Assembly (NCBI GenBank): GCA_037043015.1
Contig: CM073323.1
Location: forward strand, 12,149,758 to 12,213,757
Reading direction: 5' to 3'
DNA: 64,000 bases
Origin: Bryum argenteum
Taxonomy: Eukaryota; Streptophyta; Bryopsida; Bryales; Bryaceae
Shown piece after piece: positions 25,294 through 36,189 of this stretch. The position numbers were made by a program, and so were the translations under genes. The stretch's first letter is position 1, and each line of letters starts with the position of its first letter. The notes under the pieces are model-generated. The model was not told where the DNA came from. It saw only the letters and a program-made list of their open reading frames with translations, and ran no database searches.

Positions 25294-26763
25294 ATGACGG
25301 GGATTATGGAGACAGTGGATGCGGCATTGGCGAAGATCCCGGAGTACACGGGCTTGTCCGTGGGGACGTTCTTCACCATCGTAGCGCTCTTGCTCGGGAT
25401 TTACTACCTCATCTCGGGTCTCCTCGCCCCCCCGCCCGTCAAGCTCGTGTCCATGGAGCCTCCGCCTGCGCCCGCTCAGTTGGGCGAAATCACCGCCGAG
25501 GAGCTTCGGAACTACGATGGCACTCAACCCGATAAGCCTCTCTTGATGGCCATCAAGGGCCAAATCTACGACGTCTCGCAATCAAGGTATGACTGTTTCT
25601 TTCTTTCTTTTTGTTGGGGGTTGTGAAGAAGAATTGGCGATTTCAAGTACTGCGGCATCAAAAGCAAAACGCCTGGCTCTTTTACCTACCTATCCATCAT
25701 CCCTGTCGAAGTTTATCCCTCTCGAGTCTGGCGTTTGCTTTTGTTGTTGTAGTACTTGAATTCCCATTCTTCGTCACTCCTCAATGAGCCCACTTCCATA
25801 AAAGTGAGCGTTTTTTCCACGAAAGAGTGGAATATAAATATTACAGGCTTGCATGATGCGCCTCAAAGACCAGTTTCTAATTTCAATCAAGATCGAAACT
25901 GTTGCTGATCGGAATCACTTCCAAGAGCTCATCACATTAGTTTTGATCGAGATGCGGAAGTGGACCTCTGACTCTAACCCTACATACTCGTAACCCTCGT
26001 AGCAATTGAGAAGTGATTATTTCTTTTAAAGCCGTAACATGCAACAATTGAGTACATTAACAAGAAAGAATACTAATGTTTTTATATCATCAAAGATCAT
26101 CTAATGTCTTTGAAGATGTGGAATTGAACTTTTGCATGCAATGGAGTAAATGTTCTGAAACTTCTCGATAACGAATATTTTATGTCAGAAGTGAAAGGCT
26201 TCGACTCCAGAAACACTAATAATGTTTCTAGAGGATGTGGAAATGGACCTATCATATGCAATGGAGGGCATGAAGCTTCCGAACAACATGAAGTAGTACC
26301 CGTAACGCTGATTCAAGAACTCTGAACGAAATGAAATGCTTTTCGCTCTAGAAACATGAGTAATGTTTCTTGGAGATGTGGAAATGGACCATGGAGGACA
26401 TGAAGTAAGTAAGTCTCCGAAAGACGTGATGTAACGTTCATTCAGCAACTTTTGCATGTTCTGACTCATGGAGGATCGTTTGCATGGCATGGCAGGGCGT
26501 TTTACGGGCCAGAGGGGCCATATGCACTGTTCGCCGGCAAGGACGCAAGCAGGGCATTAGCGAAGATGTCGTTCGAGGAGAAGGATTTGACAGGCGACAT
26601 CGAAGGATTGTCAGCATACGAGACGGAAGCATTGACAGACTGGGAGTACAAATTCATGAGCAAGTACGTGAAAGTGGGAACCGTAAAACCCGCCGAAGCG
26701 GCTCCAGCAGCCAAGAGTGAGGAGGAGGAGGAGGAGGATGCTCCTGCCACGGACGACCAGTAA
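25294..26763 (+). CDS. Membrane steroid-binding protein (MAPR family, cytochrome b5-like)
   Basis: Plant homologue of PGRMC1/MSBP1, a membrane protein with a haem- or steroid-binding cytochrome-b5-like fold. Two exons, 25294-25586 and 26496-26763, joined within codon 98, give 186 aa. A short N-terminus is followed by one membrane helix (~23-44, VGTFFTIVALLLGIYYLISG). Then comes the MAPR domain: EITAEELRNYDGTQPDKPLL, IYDVSQSR, FYGPEGPYALFAGKDASRAL, and DWEYKFMSKYVKVG. The C-terminus is a short Glu/Asp tail (SEEEEEEDAPATDDQ). Compared with Arabidopsis MSBP1 (~220 aa) the acidic tail is shorter. The frame is open for ~440 bp upstream without another ATG, and the chosen ATG fits the usual N-terminus. 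Its 909-bp intron contains decayed internal duplications. Confidence 0.93.
26094..26405 (+). repeat. Imperfect tandem repeats inside the MAPR intron
   Basis: A unit of roughly 130 bp with the core AATGTTTCT..GAGATGTGGAAATGGACC recurs near 26094-26150, 26206-26275 and 26350-26405. Each core is followed by an ATG-rich stretch such as GCAATGGAGGGCATGAAG. The copies have diverged. Confidence 0.6.
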
Positions 26764-27308
26764 AAGGATGCTGCTGCTGTTTCGGTTTTGTTTTTTGTTT
26801 TTGTACATGCAACTACTGTGTACAGCACGAGTGTTGATGTTGCTGTCAATATACATACAAGTGACAATTACATTACGAGCGAGTTTTTAGATGGTGTTTT
26901 GATCCAGGTACAACCAACATTCCATTGTTCTCTCTCTCCCTCTCTCTGTAGTTACCTGATGGACTGGTTTATATCAACCCCTTTTTCAGTTCAATAAACC
27001 GATCTTATAGCTTCTTTGCAAACATGATGTCTTGGTGTCTATGCTGCCTGCCTTGTGTGTTCTTGAAGGATGAAGTTATGTTCCCAAGTAGTTTTCGTTT
27101 TCAAATATGAGCATTCTGAGCAGACTTGTGCATTGCATCAATCGATCGACCGGTGTGGGAGATTTTATGTTGGGGATTTCCAACAAAGCCTCATTCGGAA
27201 TTGAGCGTGTTTGGGTTGCCAATTGAACATTGTAATCTTTTTAAATGAAGACTGCAGTTCAAAAGTTGGCACTTCTAAGTTTAAAGGTTTTTTGATATCT
27301 TTTTGATG

Positions 27309-27454
27309 TTAACCCTTAAAAGTCCCTTGGGGATAGTATGTACGCATTCTTCTTTGAACTCAAACCCATTAAAGGTGTGCATTCACTCCAAATACAACCA
27401 AAATACACCGTATTCTACTGGTCGCCACGGCACACTCAGACCTTTAGGGGTTAA
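27309..27454. mobile_element. TTAA MITE, 146 bp
   Basis: The ends are TTAACCCTTAAAAGTC and GACCTTTAGGGGTTAA, imperfect complements, with TTAA on both sides. It is the shortest member of the TTAA group in the window. Confidence 0.65.
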
Positions 27455-27670
27455 GCAAATATTCATACAACAAGTAAGTCTCTGCTAGTTTGTTGTTACC
27501 TCAGATTTTGAAGGCAAAGTAAGAAACAAGTACACCATATCACAGACATCCTTCGACAAAGGCTGCTTCTTATAGTGCCTGCAGGTTGTATTTTGTTGAG
27601 GCTTCAAATTGTACTCGCGAAGTGTTTTGTTTGTGTTCTGTTGAAGCTTGCATGCTAAATCAATAAAATC

Positions 27671-27710
27671 TACTCCCTCTGTCTCATTATTATTGTCCAG
27701 TAGGTTCTCT
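27671..27710 (+). repeat. Stowaway-like MITE end
   Basis: TA followed by CTCCCTCTGTCTCATTATTA closely matches the known Stowaway terminal repeat, which begins CTCCCTCCGT. I could not find the partner end downstream, so this looks like a one-ended remnant. Confidence 0.5.
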
Positions 27711-28291
27711 CAAATCCACCTCAGGTAGTTACATTAAAATTTACTTAAAAGTTCTGAATAACACAAAAATACATTGATCATTTAGCTGACTATGTCCTAT
27801 CAAAAGTCTTTGCAGTAACGGGAAATGACGACTCAAGAGGTTCAACAAATTCGTTTTGTATTCTCGTCGCTTCAGATGGTACTTGTAATCCCTTTTTGGC
27901 TTGAGATATAAATAAGGAGGAAACGAAGAATAATCGTCTTGTTGAGCTAAACGGAGAATAGAATGTTACAGGAACAGTTCCAATTCAACATTGCGACGAC
28001 ACCTTGCATATTGCATAATCAATATTCGAGGACATCCACACTACTTAGTGTAAACAACTGCATCCAATTCAGACCATGACATGAGAATAGTTCTGAAAGC
28101 CCCATGCCAACTCAAAATACGAATAAACCTCAACCACAAGAGTTGGAAATCATCAAAGAGAAGAACGTTCTCCCTCCGCATGGTGAACAAAACCTTGAGG
28201 TGGGGCCAAAAAATGTGCATACAAGGAATCAACCTCGACAAGGAATCAAGGCTCAAAAAAATGGTGCAAAAAAAGAATGTAAACTAGCTAG

Positions 28292-31200
28292 CTAGCCATT
28301 GCCTGTAAACAAGCAGTCACCCAACCTGGTTTCCATGGTTTCGGCCGTGTATTTTATGTACTTGTCGGGGTCCCGGAGGCGACCTCCGAGGATACCTTCG
28401 AAGGTCTGGGTGAAGTTGCGGTAGGCCGGGACGACCATCTGGGTGATGGCGGCGATGGTCCCGTCTCGCAAGTTTTGTTCCGGAATGACCCACTTGGAGT
28501 GCTGCTCGAGGGTGGCATCGAAGGCTGCGTTGAATGCTCGTAGCCTTTGTCGCACTAAGTCACGTGAGTACTTGTTGGATGATGAGCCTTGCAGGCCCTC
28601 CCTGTTGAGATGTTGGAGTACTGGTTGCCACCCTTCTCGTTGATACTTCAATGCATTTTGTGATACCTGCGCACCATTGCACATGCTAAGTCAGTAGTTC
28701 ATCACCTCCGTCTTCAACCAAATTTTCTAATTTCATCAACCTCTTTTCTAAGTTGCATCTTTCTCGCCACTGCTGTACCACTTCTTCATGATAAGTTGAG
28801 GATTTGGATTGGAGTTGATTCTAAAACAAAAACTTCTGAAGAGGTAAATGATTCTATTGAAAAGTGAACATTCTTGAGGACGAGGCACCTTAAATGGTGA
28901 CTTCTGCTGATGTGCCTATTTCCTACGAGTGGAACAGTGAAACCTTCACATGTTCTTGCAGGGAAGTGTCGAAGGATTCCAATGTATCAAAGAGCATATG
29001 ATTGAAGTATTGTGTGCAAGGGGCAAAGTCTCATTTCAGTACAGTATGAAATTCTGATATAATTCGAAAAGTTCAATTTACAACTGGGCTAGAAACTGAA
29101 TTAGGTCATAATGGTTGTATATGATGCAAATCGATGCATTGCGAGATGACGAATACTTTGGGGATTCAAGTTTAGTGCTGAGTCTTGATGCCGTGGTTAG
29201 ACTTAGTAAAGACCAGCTTCATGCAATTGCGTACTCACACATCATAATTGATTGAACACTAAGAATTTCCCACTGCTGTATTGCGATCTATCAATAAAAG
29301 AAACTGGTTAGGTACCTCGGAATGGAATGATGAAGTCCCTGAGAAATTGTGGTTTATTTTGACTTCATCCTTTAACTTAGATAAGAGCAAGGGCAAGGAT
29401 AGGAAGGGTACCTTGCGGCCGACTTCAGAGATGAGGTCTTCACCAAGGAGGGGGCCAAGATTACTATTCTTGACCCGATTACGGATATAGTACATGTTGT
29501 TCATGAGGAAGATGTGGCGAAGGGCAGGATCGGGAAACTCCTTGGCGCGAGATTCCACGAGTCCTTCCAGAGTTTGCAAGATGCGAGCAATCCCATCAGC
29601 AAGACCATTCTCGTCCTCCCCAGCGCCCTCCCAGCTTCCTGCAATGCGGAGCACCTTGCTCAACGCCTCCGGAAACAGTTTCAGCACGTAGTTGAGATAG
29701 TTCACCACCCAGCTGCACAGTTGCATCACTTTGCCGTCGTTCGACACGCTCTCCCTTTGCTCCTTCACCCAATCGTCGATGTCCCAAAACGTCTTCCCCG
29801 ACGCATACACAATCTGCCATGGCATGGCATGGCAGCACTGGTGTTATTCACCAAATCTCCAACGATAGGCTTTTGTACCACTAGAAGAAGAAAACAAGAG
29901 AACATGCCCGATAGCATGTTCATTGCCATTGATATCCGGAACGAAGAGTGAACGAGAAATTGCAAGTATGAACATGGGAGTGCAAGTATGAATATGGAAG
30001 TGGATAGGAGCAAAGAAAAGTACAAGGAGATTGCTAGTCTTTGTCCCATTAAAATAGGAGACCATGTCCAGATTTGAAACTCATAGCATGTTCATTCTGC
30101 TCAATCATTCTGATTGATACCTAGAACGAACCAGGTAAGAAGAATGCAGATATGAACATGAAACGGCAAGTATGAGAATGGAAACACAAGTATGAAAGTA
30201 AAGGTACAAACTTTGATCGATCTTTAGAACGAAAATAGTGATAGTATGAACATGGAAGTAAAAAGGTACTAAGGGAATGCAAGTCTGAACATGGAAGTGT
30301 AAAGGTCGTTGGACCTTGATTCGATGACAGAGGCAACAAACGGGTTACGAGGGGAGGTGCATTTATTTACCTGTTTGAGAAGCTCGCGATACCGGGACCG
30401 GATTTCCGCACAAGCTTGGCCATCGAACACTCTGAGCACGCTGCGCTCACATTTCTCAAGGCACACGAACATCTCAAGCAGCGCGCAAAGCTTCTCAGGG
30501 GAGCGGTGGCTCGCAGCCACGCTTTCTCCAAACTGAATGAAAGCGTACATCTCAGGCTTAGCCAAGCTGCGCAGACAATCCACCCATACTAACTCTCCCA
30601 GATACTTGAACACTTGACGAGCCAGGCGCCGCTCGCCCGCGTACAACACCTTCACTGCCACTTCTAAATGTTGCGTCCATATGTGTATCATGTTCTGTAG
30701 ATCGTCCCATGGTATCTCGCTTGCTGCCTCTGGAGTAATGCCGTCCAGATACCCCACGTCCAATACCTGCTCAAACACCAAATGCTGCTCAATACCCTCT
30801 CCATCCATCATCGGAAGCTTACAAAGAAAAAAAGAGAGAGATGATTATACACAACCTTCCCAAAATGGCACATTTAGAGGGGTAAGAATCCAGTAAGAAG
30901 ATACTACAAGGTTAGTGATATCACAAAGAAGCAAGGATATTACAAAAAAGCAATGGGTGCTCTGTAGTGGCATTGGAGGTAGCATAACCAAATATGCCAC
31001 CAGAATGGGATTTGTGACCTTTTGTTTGCCGAATTGGATCTTAGATTATTGCTATTTTGAAGGAATTGGCCATGCGCTTACTTGGAGGCTGTCTTCGCAA
31101 AGTGCGCCTCGGCATTCTTGGTATGCGTCCACGCATCTTTGATAATTCGCATGACCGACGAGCTTTCCGATTATGGCTTGCAACCGCTCCTGCACCGACA

Positions 31201-32181
31201 CAGGGAAGCTCACCAGATACTCGACGTCCTCTTCATCGGAGGTGGATTCGCCTTCTTGTGGGTCCATCTTGTGAGGGAGGTCAATCGGATGAGAATTCTC
31301 CTCCAACAGCCGCTTAAACTCTTTTTCGAGCTTGCCGAGTGCCGCGACTAATAACCCTCCATCCAAACTCACAGACCCACCTGCATTGCAGTCAACTCTC
31401 CTGATTGACATCTTCGTAACGGCGATTGCAAACTAACAGAGGTCCAGTATGGAAGAGATGCAGTCCAATCTCTTGACAGAAGTACATAATCACTTGAGAG
31501 AAAAGCACAATCTCTTCAATGAACATCACAGCTTCTGGCAGACATCCACAATTTCTTGCCAGACAAGCAAGCGTCTCTTGAGAGAAAACCACAATCTCTT
31601 GAGAGAGGAGCAGAGAGAAGGATGGGATAAGGGCATGGGCATGGGCATGGGACGGGAGCCATACCTGCCTGTTGGGACTTGAGAGTTTCAAGCGAAGCAT
31701 TGAGGCGTTTGATGCGGACAGTATCAGTGGATCCAGTCTCACTCAAGAATGTGACAGCTTCCTGGAGCCATTGAATGGCGACAATGGAGTTTTGCTTGAG
31801 GTAATCAACAGTATCCTCAAGCTGGAGGACAGCAGCCATGTATCCACCGAAGTCATCACGAGGTTCGCGAACGAGGCGAACCCTAATCTTGCTCACCACA
31901 TCGAACATGCTGAGCACAGACATGGCGGGCTCCAGGGATTTGTCGATCCGCTCCGTCAATCCCTCGGTCACCTTGGCTTGCACTTCTATTGGCGCCAACG
32001 CCCGTCGCACGGGCGATAGCCGCTCTTGCACTGTTTGCAATCGCTGCTCCGATTGGTGTAACAAGTTTCCCAGCGCACGGGATTTCTCCAGCGATTGGCA
32101 TAGTGCACTTCGCGCTGCCAGCAACTTGGCAAACTCTGGACTCGGCTGCCATCCTCCTGCCCCTGCACTCTCTGCCCCCAT
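28292..32181 (-). CDS. EXO70: EXO70 exocyst subunit
   Basis: Subunit of the exocyst, which tethers secretory vesicles to the plasma membrane; plant genomes carry many paralogues. Five exons read right to left: 32181-31665, 31380-31082, 30817-30371, 29813-29412 and 28666-28292, giving 679 aa, normal for the family. The N-terminus (~1-172) is predicted helical and coiled-coil-like (SALCQSLEKSRALGNLLHQS). LDGGLLVAALGKLEKEFKRLL (~176-197) is a strong EXO70 signature. The C-terminal Exo70 domain includes YLNYVLKLFPEALSKVL, HIFLMNNMYYIRNRV, and in the last exon RDLVRQRLRAFNAAFDATLE and PAYRNFTQTFE. All phases fit. The acceptor of exon 3 (TTTGTAAG at 30818) is the least certain boundary. Introns 1 and 3 carry minisatellites. 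It is convergent with the MAPR gene; I cannot assign an EXO70 subgroup by eye. Confidence 0.93.
29950..30300 (-). repeat. Minisatellite in EXO70 intron 3
   Basis: A degenerate unit close to GCAAGTATGAACATGGAAGT (plus-strand reading) occurs about eight times, partly adjacent and partly separated by 40-60 bp. Confidence 0.7.
31480..31655 (-). repeat. Minisatellite in EXO70 intron 1
   Basis: Plus-strand units resembling CTTGAGAGAAAACCACAATC recur four to five times up to about 31610. A short GGGCAT triplicate follows at 31630-31650 next to the donor site of exon 1. Confidence 0.65.
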
Positions 32182-33836
32182 TCTCCCTTAGCCCGCCCTA
32201 CTTCTCTCTACCACACCCAAGCTTCGCAACCGCATTCGCATTCCCCCTCCCTAAGCACTAAAGCCATACTGTTCTTGCTTGCAAACAGAACCCCAATCTC
32301 GGAATCCACATCCATCGCATCCACAAAAGACTTCTGCTCGAGATCTCATTGTGTAACATCGCGAGAAAGACCTGATGAGAAGGAGCAAAATCAACTCGCA
32401 GAGCTTTGAAGGAAAGGCTAAGTGGGTGAATAGAATGGAATGCAATAGCGACTGATTAGGTTATGATGAAAGCAAGCAAGGACCACATTATTAATGTGAG
32501 AGGTTAAAATGAAAAACAAACTTACAGTATTAAGGTTGATTGCAAGAGAATGTGATGATCCCAAGCTTCTGGGAGTGGTGAGAGTCGGCGGCTCGCAACT
32601 TACAAATATAGTACAGGCTGCATGGAAATGGCACTCTTCGTTCGCGCCCTAGGTTACGATGTTGGCCTTTGCGTGCAGGAGGTCAATGGTTGCGAGAAAA
32701 CGGGCTGGCCATGGCCCCGAATCCAGTGCTGTTGTTAGAATTGAATGCGCAGCGAGCGCTCGAAATAGGCGCAATGCGCGTTTCTCGGATCAGAAATCAG
32801 CAGTATTTTTGTTTGTGCTTGAGAGATGCTACGAAGAAGAACTTGAGAGGAAGATGAAGAGACGATGAATGGTCCTCGCGTGCTTCCGCCATAGCCGGAT
32901 CGAAGCTCCACTGATTCCTCGAGGCATGCTCAATCGCAAGGTGCACACACAAATGTGCTGATCAATACTACCCACACTAAAAAGAAAATAGTGTTGAAGC
33001 TTGCATCTTTTTGGTCTTTTGTGCTAAATGCAAAATATTGTAAACACTATTACGATGGGTTTGTTTGTATCATTTTTGTGCTCTATTTGATCAAAAGACT
33101 TGGATGACTAATGCTTGTTTGTATTTGAAATAACTAAAACCGAGGGGAAAGATGTATCTATTATATAACGCATGTAGTTTGTTTTGTGCGTTGCATCATG
33201 ATATTGGGCACTTCTTGTAGGATTAAGGCGTATGAGGTGTTGTTAAAAGTGTATTTCAGTACATAGGAGTGCGGGCAACAATTGGATTGCAAATTGGGTT
33301 CACGGATCCCAAGATATTGAATTTCAAAGTATTGGCCCCATAAATATTGGAAATTATTTGTATGAGTGGAGCAACACCGCATGGGCGTACTAGTAGGTGA
33401 TTCTTTTTCATAGTAAGGGGACTAATTACAAAGTGTGAAGGGTTGGCAATGGCTCAAAAACCTCTCAATACCTAGTTATACAAAACTAAAAAGATTGATG
33501 ATAAGGAAACACGAGATACTTCCAACCATAAGATTTTCAACTTTACTCTTTCATTTATGCAATTTAACTCTCTTAAGTATGTAAATGAGTTGTCATAACA
33601 TGAAAAATTGAAAAATTGCAAAATCGTAAGGTTTGACCCCAAAAGTCTTGTTATTGACTACATTGGTAGGGAGGGTTTCAAGAATCCAATGCATAAAATG
33701 AGAGTTTTATAGTTGTCAAAAGAATTTGATTCCAACTAGTGAATGATAAAGTTTATATAGAGTGCACATTGATTCCATTTTTCAAATTTTAATTGTCACG
33801 AATCAATTGTTGATGAATTTGTAAACTAGCGATCTC
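32182..33836. other. EXO70 upstream region and AT-rich intergenic DNA
   Basis: 32182-32960 is less AT-rich and probably contains the EXO70 leader and promoter. Small reading frames here (for example 32659-32868) resemble nothing I know. 32960-33836 is AT-rich with no gene or clear repeat. Confidence 0.45.
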
Positions 33837-34106
33837 TTAACCCCTAAATCTCCTTGTTGCAAAACGGTCTAAATCACAAAATTTGACCTTCCTTCACATT
33901 AAGCTCAAAAAATCTTAATCTAAGAATTATTTTAAACATTCAACCGTAAGATCTCAAAGTTCACTTGACATTCTTCTCACATACTCCAAATTTGAACCAT
34001 TCATTCTTCCTCATTTGTGAGATTGTAATGGTCAAAGTTGGCCGAGTTTTTCTCCTGCAGGAACCTCCAAAACCCGTTTCGGGTTTTCAGGAGAGTTAGG
34101 GGTTAA
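33837..34106. mobile_element. TTAA MITE, 270 bp
   Basis: Left end TTAACCCCTAAATCTCCT and right end AGGAGAGTTAGGGGTTAA match in 17 of 18 positions. The interior carries AACCGTAAGATCT and TGGTCAAAGTTGGC, shared with the copies at 40183, 53592 and 57145, so these four form one subfamily. Confidence 0.85.
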
Positions 34107-34489
34107 AACCACAATGCATGATAGACTCTTGGGCAATCGTAAATAAAACTTTGAAACTCAATGTGTACTTAGGGGTACGGTAATAGAAGGTTGGTGTAGT
34201 AAGGGCCATGATGATTTTTGAGAACATGTGAGGAGGTGCCGAAGAGTGCCTACTCATTCAATACCAATTTGCATTAACAATTTACCCCTTCTAGCACACT
34301 AAACAAATGTTACAAGTGGTAATAAACTTGGTGAGGTATAAATTTGTATTTTCTACAATCATAAAAAATGTCAAATAATATTGTTTCAAGGATATGGAGT
34401 GGGCATTGATAAAAAAAAAAGGTGAATATTTAAAACTCTCATTATGGAAGAGTGTCAATCCAATTAACATTGGTAATAAATTTTATACT

Positions 34490-34960
34490 GAAAAATCCAA
34501 AAATTTACAAGGTTTTGGTGGAGTTTTATCTCCTTCATGCACGAATGGATTTTTCTTTTTGAAGATGGATCCGATTAGAGTCTAGTTTTAGCTATAGAAA
34601 TCTTGACCCTATAGAAGGTTTCTTGAAAAGTAGGGCATGGGTTTGAGTGCAAGGGGTGTGGTTTGAAGTATTTTTTCTTTATAAAATTCACCATTGCATG
34701 TATATTATTTGAGTTTAGATATATTTTTGATGTATTTTTTAGTACAAGGGTGTCATTGAAATGAAGGTGAACAACTTTCTACTTAGTTGAAGATTTTTTT
34801 CACTGTAGTAGCTATGTTTATAAAATCTCCACTCTAAAGTGAAAACGATGATATTTTGTGGTTTGTTTTTTGGATTTATATGATATGATCTCGCGATAAA
34901 TGAGGCTTCGTGACACAAATTTTGGTCCACCTAACCTACAATGATATAGTTAAAATCAGA
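34490..34960 (-). repeat. TTAA-element family fragment, minus strand
   Basis: The complement contains GGACCAAAATTTGTGTCACG, the AAGTAGAAAGTTGTTCACCT phrase and CTAGACTCTAATCGG, in the order of the 1757 element. Terminal repeats are missing. Confidence 0.6.
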
Positions 34961-35234
34961 AATTCATACCTTCATTTTCATCAACATCATTTATTTATAA
35001 AAGTGTGTTCTTTCGACTATAGAATATTTAGGGACACTTAAGGGTTTGTCCCCAAAAGGAGAAGCTCTACACTGACCTTGAGGCGATTAAACCTGAAATT
35101 CTTGACAAATTTAAAAAAAAAAAAATCCAATTTTGGAATATCCAACCATAGGATCTTGTTTGTAACGATCTAATTATTTCATCCACCAATTTATATCGAA
35201 GTTCACTACACTATTCTTAAGATATGCACGACTC

Positions 35235-36104
35235 TTAACCCCTAAATGGTTTGACTCATTTGTAGTAAAATGAACACATCCTCAAAAGCATTGTCATAGA
35301 ACACCTGCTTCATTAGAAGTGCACGTGGCATTTGAAAAGTGCACATGTCAATATTTTTGCAATTGGATTATAAAATTAGGAGGCAATTTGGGGCCAATTT
35401 TTTTGGAAAATAACATTCATAATTAATGTCTGCTTCAGAAAATCTTCGTATTCAATATCAACATGGTATAGGTTGTAAGAGAAAGAATTCAATTCATGAC
35501 ATTTGATATTGTATTGAAATTAGTACGAAGGTATGAAAATTCTCTCTAAACTAATTAAATTGCAATACAACATGATGCAATGATATCATATAAATTTCTA
35601 AGTTTTCATTAAAGCTAAATGACTTTGAAGATGAAGGTTCAAATGCCAATTCATGTTAATACTCCCCATGTATTGCCATTCTATTGACTCAAAATGCCTA
35701 TACATATATAGCTTCTCGCCATCAAGCATCTTCAACTCCTTCTCTGTTCTTATGCAACTAACACTTGCAAGATTTCTAGACCTTCCTAGAGTCCTACACA
35801 TGTGCACCTCCATCTAAAATGCTCTTCACACAAACTACTTCATCTATAGTTTGTTTTCAACGACCTACAACAATACTTCCAACTCTCGTCGTGGACCACA
35901 CCGCGAGCAACCTATGTGCATGCCATCAATGTTAAATAGAGAAACAAGTTTTGAATTCTCAAATTCAGATCATGTTCTGAACGATGCAGATCCTTCATTC
36001 CTTCTCCACTTCGCCTAGGGCCACCATCCAAAGATAAACTACTATGTAAAGCCCCATTCATATCTACATAAAACAAAATGAATTTCAAACAAGTAAGGGG
36101 TTAA
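35235..36104. mobile_element. Possible TTAA element, 870 bp
   Basis: The left end TTAACCCCTAAATGGTTTG and the complement of the right end TTAACCCCTTACTTGTTTG agree in 16 of 19 positions. TTAA is present on both sides. The inside is AT-rich and without genes. The pairing could be two ends of different old copies. Confidence 0.45.
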
Positions 36105-36189
36105 GTATATGCCCACCTAAACCATGTGAAGATACAAATATCAAGATTCATGTACAAGAAGTAACAAAGAAGGTACAAGAAGTAACAAA

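Larger units (their letters stand above)
26764..28291. other. Intergenic between convergent MAPR and EXO70 genes
   Basis: The MAPR gene ends on the left and EXO70 ends on the right, so both 3' regions lie here (AATAAA-like sites near 26994 and 27662). The stretch also holds a 146-bp TTAA element and the end of a Stowaway-like MITE. From 27750 to 28290 I see nothing else. Confidence 0.5.
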
